DNA of 27,545 nt from CAG-791 sp002390025 (GTDB taxonomy: Bacteria > Bacillota > Clostridia > Lachnospirales > Lachnospiraceae): contig CAMNLR010000110.1 in NCBI GenBank assembly GCA_946543465.1, forward strand, positions 1 through 27,545, in the 5' to 3' direction. The stretch's first letter is position 1, and every line of letters starts with the position of its first letter. The position numbers were made by a program, and so were the translations under genes. Positions 22,845-27,545 of this stretch are shown here, in pieces. The notes below the pieces were generated by a model. It saw only the letters and a program-made list of their open reading frames with translations. It was not told where the DNA came from and ran no database searches.

Positions 22845-24200
22845 ATGGGACATCTGACATCGAGAGATGCATATAGAAATCTGGAAGACAGAATCAACTG
22901 GTTCACGCAGGGCGCGCCGGCCTCTGAGACGCTGACAAAAATCCTGCAGGTGCTTTTTACAGAGAAAGAGGCAAAATGGGTCGCCAAGCTTCCCATCCGT
23001 CCCTTTTCCCTGAAAAAAGCGGCACAGCTCTGGGGGACATCGAAAGCCAAAGCGGAGAAGCTCCTGGACCGGCTGTGTGAAAAAGGGCTTCTGGTCGATT
23101 CCTATGACCGCGGCGTGCGCAAGTTTGTCCTGCCGCCGCCCATGATCGGCTTTTTTGAGTTTTCACTCATGCGGACCCGGGGAGATATCGATCAGAAATA
23201 TCTGAGTGAGCTCTTTTATCAATATATCAATGTGGAGGAGGATTTCATCAAGGATCTCTTCCTGGGAATGGATACAAAACTGGGGCGGGTCTTCGTCAAC
23301 GAGTCTGTTCTCATGACAGAGAAGACCAACCACATCCTGGACTACGAGCGGGCGACCCACATCATTGAAGAGGCTGATTTCATCGGCGTCGGCACCTGTT
23401 TCTGCCGCCACAAAAACTATCACCTGGGCATCCCCTGCAAGCTGAATGCCCCCATGGAAACATGCCTGACCTTCGGCAATGTCGCGCGCTCCCTGGCCGA
23501 GCACGGCGGCTACACACGGCCGATCGACAAGGCGGAGGCAAAGGAAATCCTCGAGATGTCCTACAGCTACAACCTGGTCCAGATGGGCGAAAATGTCCGC
23601 GAGCACCCCGCCTTCATGTGCAACTGCTGCGGCTGCTGCTGCGAGGCCCTGGAGGCCGTCCGCAGGTTCAGCCCCATGCAGCCCATCGCGACAACGAACT
23701 ACATTCCTAAAATCAACTACAACGACTGCGTCTCCTGCGGAAAGTGCGAGAAAGTGTGCCCCATCCTGGCCATTTCCATGCAAGAAAAGGTTGTCAAAGG
23801 GGACGGTTCCTTTGACACCTTGCATGATAGTTGTCAGAAGAACCGTCCCCTTGACACCACTGACACCCAAAAAAGAAGACCGGTCATCGACGAGTCTATC
23901 TGCCTGGGCTGCGGTGTCTGCGCCAGAAACTGTCCCAAAAAGGCTATCACCCTGCAGCGACGCCCGATTGAAGTGATCACACCTGTCAACAGCACCCACC
24001 GCTTTGTCCTGCAGGCCATCGAGAAAGGAACTCTGCAGAACCTTGTCTTCGACAACCAGGCCTTCGCAAACCACCGGGCCATGGCGGCCGTCTTCGGCAC
24101 CATCCTGAAACTCCCGCCCCTCAAACAGGCCCTGGCCAGCAAACAGTTCAAGTCCGTCTACCTGGACCATCTCCTGTCCGCACAGAAAAAAAGCAAATAA
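22845..24200 (+). CDS. 4Fe-4S dicluster protein with N-terminal winged helix
   Basis: The 451-residue protein begins with a winged-helix-like domain (KEAKWVAKLPIRPFSLKKAA, KAKAEKLLDRLCEKGLL). A cysteine-rich middle follows (GTCFCRHKNYHLGIPCKL, METCLTFGN, CNCCGCCCEAL). Two classic [4Fe-4S] sites come next: CVSCGKCEKVCP (Cys295, 298, 301, 305) and CLGCGVCARNCP (Cys353, 356, 359, 363). It is probably a cytoplasmic electron-transfer or redox-sensing protein; the partner is unknown and no oxidoreductase is adjacent. GGAG lies eight bases before the ATG. The linker between the two clusters (residues 316-341) is encoded by a palindromic repeat inserted in frame, which is absent from what I would expect for such linkers. 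Confidence 0.85.
   Translation: MGHLTSRDAYRNLEDRINWFTQGAPASETLTKILQVLFTEKEAKWVAKLPIRPFSLKKAAQLWGTSKAKAEKLLDRLCEKGLLVDSYDRGVRKFVLPPPMIGFFEFSLMRTRGDIDQKYLSELFYQYINVEEDFIKDLFLGMDTKLGRVFVNESVLMTEKTNHILDYERATHIIEEADFIGVGTCFCRHKNYHLGIPCKLNAPMETCLTFGNVARSLAEHGGYTRPIDKAEAKEILEMSYSYNLVQMGENVREHPAFMCNCCGCCCEALEAVRRFSPMQPIATTNYIPKINYNDCVSCGKCEKVCPILAISMQEKVVKGDGSFDTLHDSCQKNRPLDTTDTQKRRPVIDESICLGCGVCARNCPKKAITLQRRPIEVITPVNSTHRFVLQAIEKGTLQNLVFDNQAFANHRAMAAVFGTILKLPPLKQALASKQFKSVYLDHLLSAQKKSK
23790..23867 (+). repeat. GGGGACGGTTC palindrome inside the ferredoxin coding sequence
   Basis: GTTGTCAAAGGGGACGGTTC and, in reverse, CAGAAGAACCGTCCCCTTGA are the two arms of the GTTGTCAA subtype, with an imperfect tip. 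The element spans 78 nt (26 codons), carries no stop codon in the gene's frame and so adds 26 residues between the two iron-sulfur motifs. Very similar full copies lie at 10418-10525 and 24202-24270. Confidence 0.85.
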
Positions 24201-24201
24201 G

Positions 24202-24300
24202 GTTGTCAAGGGGACGGTTCTTCTGACACTTTGCGTGCAAAGTGTCAGAAGAACCGTCCCCTTTGACAACCCAACCCCCTTTGACAACCTTTGACACCCC
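24202..24300. repeat. GGGGACGGTTC palindrome between convergent genes
   Basis: Positions 24202-24270 form an inverted repeat of about 33 bp per arm with a single one-base indel, centred on GCGTGC. Degenerate TTTGACAACC half copies follow to 24300. It begins two bases after the ferredoxin stop and ends four bases before the helicase stop, so it is the entire intergenic region. Confidence 0.9.
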
Positions 24301-24303
24301 CAG

Positions 24304-27300
24304 TCAGGATCGAGTATCCCTGTACCCCGGTTCATACCGCATCTTCTGCTGGTATTCCGGCCATCCCATGGTCCGGCCGCAGCCTTTGCCGTCGCGGGAG
24401 TAGTTGGTGCATCCAAGAAAGGCCTCGCCGGTTTTTCTTGTTATGTGGACAATCAGGTATCCGTCCGTACAGCGGTCGCACTTGAGAATGGACATGCAGC
24501 CTCCCCGCAGGTTATTGGTCATAAAGCCGCATATTTCGACGTCGTTGGTGCACATGTAGAGGCGAAGTCCGTAGGCGGCTTTATAGCGGAGCTGGAGAGG
24601 GTATCCGCAGAGAGGACATTTCTTACGGTCCGCAGGAAAGTCGGCCGCAGTCTGCTTGAGGAAGCACTCCTTTCGCTCCTGTTCTTCCTCTGCAAAAGCA
24701 TCCAGGCGGATATTTTTATAATCCCGCAATAACTCCAGCAGAAACTCGGATGGCTCCTGCAGAGGGGCGATGAAATAGACGCGGTTTTTGGTCCGGGTCA
24801 TGGCTACATAAAAGAGGCGGCGCTCCTCTGCATAGGTATAGGACCGGTCCTCCCGAAGGACCAGGGAGAGAACCGGATCGTCCTCGATTTTGGAGGGAAA
24901 ACCATAGGTCCCGCCCTGTCCGTTGATGACAATGACCTCGTCATAACCCAGTCCCTTGGAGGCGTGCGCTGTCATAAATGTGATCTGCAGACAGGGATAT
25001 TTTTTGGATACGATGCGGCGTCCCTTTCCCTTGCCCCGATAGGTGAAGAGGTCGGTCTGCTCCAGTTTATAGCCGTCAAAATTGTAGCGGCCCAGGATTA
25101 GCACGCGGACAGGTCCTGCGTCCGGCTGCCCGGCTTTTCCCCGTGCCTCAACAATGTGATCCAGGGCGGCCTCTATAGCCCTGCCCATGTTGTATCTGGC
25201 GCCGGAATGACTGTCCATGCCATACCGCTTATAGGAGGCGTCGTAGGAGTAGATGATGACCGGATCCTGGATCCTTTTCTCTGAATGCAGGGTCTTGGTG
25301 ATCTGGGAGGGATTTTTCTGGACAAAACTGCCGGCGATGTCGATCAGTTCCTGGGCGTTGCGGTAGGTGTTTTCGATCCGCAGCATGGCGGCAGGCCCCA
25401 TTTTCTCCTGAAATTTTGTAAAAAGAGTGATGTCGGAGCCGCTGAAGGCATAGATGGACTGCCAGTCATCGCCCACGGCGATCACCTTTGCATCGCAGAC
25501 TTCGCGCAGGGCCTTGGTCAGATCAAAGCGCTGACGCGAAATATCCTGATATTCGTCCACAATGATGTATTTGAAGTCCAGCCGCTTCTTCATCTCGGCG
25601 CACTCGCGCAGGGCGCGGGCGGAGTCGTTGATCATGTCCTCAAAGTCCACCGCCTGCATTTCCTGCAGGACCTTCTGATACTCGAGATAGCAGGCCTGAC
25701 AGATATCCAGGAACAGCTTTGTGCGCACATTCTGCGTGGATTCCTTCATGACCGCAAACTGCATCTCCGTATAGCCATCGGTCTTGAAATTGGTGATAAA
25801 GCGGCAGATCAGCATGACAAGCCTGCGGATATAGCGGTTTCCCTCATTCTGCAGAATCTTCCTGAGGATCTCCTCCTCGGAACGGGGATGAAGTTCTACG
25901 CCATGCGTGCGCAGTTCCTCCTCCAGATGCTCCGTCAGAGACCGGCCGTCCCCGTAGCCGGAGAAGGTATAGATCAGTTCCGTCCCGTGCCGGCGGTGGA
26001 GCAGGACTTTCTCATTGACGGCGTCCTTATAGGCCCGGAGTCTTTTTTCATCATAGCGGCTGTTCTTTCCGTCCCGCGTGATCCCGAAGTGCTCGATGTA
26101 GATTTCCCTGTCTCCCTGCCGGATCAGGAAATCCGGCGTATAGGGTTTTCGCGCCAGTTCGATGTGATATCGGTAGACCGGTTCATAAACATAGTCGATC
26201 CCGTTGCGGTAGAGGAAATTGGCAATCTCCACCTCCTGGGCGGAACGCAGTATTTCATTGCGGATGGTGATCTTCTTTTTCCGCTGGGCATCCATGATCT
26301 CTGCGCAGTATTCGTCCAGTTCACTGCGCATGGTGGTGTAGCGCATCTGCGCGATTCCGCGGAAAAAAGCCTCCAGGTTCTTCTCATCCAGAGGGGCGTC
26401 AAAATAAGAGGCAAAAAAGAGGATCAGGCTGTGTACCATCCGCGGATCCTGCAGGACTTTGCCGCGCAGATAGTCCCGCACGACAAAAAACTTTTTGTCG
26501 GCGTCCACGATATTGACCCGCTCCGGATTCTGCATATGCAGCACGGCATTGCCCGCCGAGTGAAAGGTACAGATGGGACAGGGGATTCCCAGATCTTTCT
26601 GTATGCGCGCCCGCAGCTCCTCCACGGCCTTGTTGGTAAAGGAAATGACCAGAATCTCTTCCGGTTTTACGCCCCTGCGGTCCACCAAATATTTGACCTT
26701 GGCCGCAACAGAGGTCGTCTTGCCCGCACCCGCGCCTGCGATGACCAGACAGTTGTCCTCATCCGTCAGGACCATCCGCCTCTGCGCCTGGTCCAGTCTT
26801 ATCTGCGGATCCACTGCGTCGAGCACATGATCGAGGTAGTCACGCTCCTCCTCCAGGGCGCGCTCGATATACCGGGCATTGTGGACGCGCACCCAGGCCG
26901 GCTGGCCGGATTTCTCTCCCGCAGCAGAGTCTCCACTCTGCTGATTCAGTCCCTCTGCGGCAGTCAAGTCCGCATTTTTTTGTCCTGTAAAGCCGCATAA
27001 ATTCAGAACCTCTTCCACGCGCCGGGCGGAATGAAGTCCGTTCTTTCGGCAGTACAGCTCCAGCATCTGCTTCTCCCTCAGGACCTGCAGATCCTGTAGT
27101 TCCTTTTTTCCTGTCTGAAGCAGTCCTTGCCAGGTTCCTGCCGAAATGTATCCGTCCTCCTGCTCCAGCTTTTCCAGCCTCTTCTTCAGCCGGAAGACCT
27201 CCTGGAGGTCCTCCGGAAGTTCCGAGAGGCTGCGGCGTGGAAACCGGGAGCGTCTGTGTTTTTCCGCTCGTTCTTTTGGATACTTCTCTACAGGTCTTTT

Positions 27301-27405
27301 TGACGCGGGGGTTGTTTTTACTGTACGCAGAAGAGAGAGCACAGATTCCACTGCGCTCCCGAATAAATAGTCCTTATTCCTTTTCTTCTGTTCTAAATTG
27401 CCCAT
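24304..27405 (-). CDS. UvrD/helicase IV-like superfamily I DNA helicase with C-terminal zinc fingers
   Basis: The 1033-residue protein shows all superfamily I motifs: Walker A AGAGAGKTT (Lys229), SFTNKAVEEL, DEYQD (617-621), AVGDDWQSIYAFSG, FMTAHASKGLGYD and FYVAMTRTKN. Between motif I and II lies an insertion with YTPDFLI and IYIEHFG (about 420-440), a PD-(D/E)XK-like stretch also seen in helicase IV relatives. The C terminus has topoisomerase I-type zinc fingers (CPLCGYPL, CTNDVEICGF, CDRCTDGYL, FLGCTNYSRDGKGC). DNA repair or recombination is the likely role. I chose the ATG at 27405; a TTG-started extension would translate a palindromic repeat. No strong ribosome binding site is seen there, so the start is uncertain. 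Confidence 0.85.
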   Translation of the reverse strand: MGNLEQKKRNKDYLFGSAVESVLSLLRTVKTTPASKRPVEKYPKERAEKHRRSRFPRRSLSELPEDLQEVFRLKKRLEKLEQEDGYISAGTWQGLLQTGKKELQDLQVLREKQMLELYCRKNGLHSARRVEEVLNLCGFTGQKNADLTAAEGLNQQSGDSAAGEKSGQPAWVRVHNARYIERALEEERDYLDHVLDAVDPQIRLDQAQRRMVLTDEDNCLVIAGAGAGKTTSVAAKVKYLVDRRGVKPEEILVISFTNKAVEELRARIQKDLGIPCPICTFHSAGNAVLHMQNPERVNIVDADKKFFVVRDYLRGKVLQDPRMVHSLILFFASYFDAPLDEKNLEAFFRGIAQMRYTTMRSELDEYCAEIMDAQRKKKITIRNEILRSAQEVEIANFLYRNGIDYVYEPVYRYHIELARKPYTPDFLIRQGDREIYIEHFGITRDGKNSRYDEKRLRAYKDAVNEKVLLHRRHGTELIYTFSGYGDGRSLTEHLEEELRTHGVELHPRSEEEILRKILQNEGNRYIRRLVMLICRFITNFKTDGYTEMQFAVMKESTQNVRTKLFLDICQACYLEYQKVLQEMQAVDFEDMINDSARALRECAEMKKRLDFKYIIVDEYQDISRQRFDLTKALREVCDAKVIAVGDDWQSIYAFSGSDITLFTKFQEKMGPAAMLRIENTYRNAQELIDIAGSFVQKNPSQITKTLHSEKRIQDPVIIYSYDASYKRYGMDSHSGARYNMGRAIEAALDHIVEARGKAGQPDAGPVRVLILGRYNFDGYKLEQTDLFTYRGKGKGRRIVSKKYPCLQITFMTAHASKGLGYDEVIVINGQGGTYGFPSKIEDDPVLSLVLREDRSYTYAEERRLFYVAMTRTKNRVYFIAPLQEPSEFLLELLRDYKNIRLDAFAEEEQERKECFLKQTAADFPADRKKCPLCGYPLQLRYKAAYGLRLYMCTNDVEICGFMTNNLRGGCMSILKCDRCTDGYLIVHITRKTGEAFLGCTNYSRDGKGCGRTMGWPEYQQKMRYEPGYRDTRS

Positions 27406-27448
27406 AAGCAGGATTGCCTGATTGTCAGGGGTACGGGTTGGTGACAGG

Positions 27449-27477
27449 TTGGGTTGGAGACAGGGGACGGTTCCAAT
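27449..27477. repeat. Half copy of the GGGGACGGTTC palindrome upstream of the helicase
   Basis: GGAGACAGGGGACGGTTCCA is one arm of the GGAGACAG subtype. It sits in the presumed leader of the helicase gene, about 45 bp before the chosen start codon. The remaining bases to the window end show no clear feature. Confidence 0.7.
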
Positions 27478-27545
27478 GACATTAAGGTAAGCCCCCCCTG
27501 TGTCCAAAACAATAGTTTCTTATTCAATCAGAGGTGAAATATCCT

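Noticed and set aside
27406..27507. N-terminal extension of the UvrD-like helicase from a TTG
   Set aside because: The extension translates a palindromic repeat arm and has no family similarity; the ATG at 27405 is preferred.
1..27545. tRNA genes
   Set aside because: I scanned for a T-arm GTTCGA with matching acceptor arms and found no cloverleaf. A tRNAscan run would settle this.

Overview
The window looks like a chromosomal segment of a Gram-positive anaerobe of the class Clostridia, most likely a gut Lachnospiraceae-type bacterium. This is inferred from a tRNA-responsive T-box leader, GGAGG-type ribosome binding sites, sigma-A style promoters, a clostridial mix of sugar and organic-acid catabolism, and the dispersed GGGGACGGTTC palindromes. 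No rRNA, tRNA, CRISPR array, transposase or phage gene was found. About 19 protein genes are supported.

Left part (1-7300): a tryptophan-type T-box leader on the minus strand controls a gene beyond the left edge. Next is a GH36 alpha-galactosidase on the plus strand. A MazEF-type toxin-antitoxin pair and a tagatose/galactitol gene block (gatD, gatZ, gatY) follow on the minus strand. The gat block carries what looks like an internal deletion: the 3' end of gatD and the 5' end of gatZ are missing and the remainders are joined out of frame.

Middle part (7300-17000): a small XRE regulator is followed by about 1 kb without a convincing gene, which includes a 29-bp tandem array. Then comes a DUF2828 protein (Ro60/TROVE-like plus von Willebrand A domain). 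A complete tartrate-utilisation cluster lies on the minus strand: LysR regulator, SLC13-type dicarboxylate carrier, tartrate dehydratase alpha and beta, and a tartrate/D-malate dehydrogenase. A LysR-type site centred near -64 of a good promoter ties the regulator to the cluster. Every intergenic gap of this cluster holds its own short tandem repeat.

Right part (17000-27545): a maltose-type O-acetyltransferase, a very large Suv3-like RNA helicase, an XRE-Uma2 fusion protein with an operator over its -10 box, a two-gene XRE regulator/membrane protein operon, a two-cluster ferredoxin protein, and a UvrD-like helicase with topoisomerase-type zinc fingers.

The most distinctive structural feature is a family of long palindromes with a GGGGACGGTTC core, present in about nine places. 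They include a perfect 68-bp palindrome, and one copy sits in frame inside the ferredoxin gene. I do not see a clearly new multi-gene system. The best leads are the in-frame palindrome, the gat deletion, the minisatellites of the tartrate operon, a C-rich small RNA candidate and the Ro60-like gene with its long leader.
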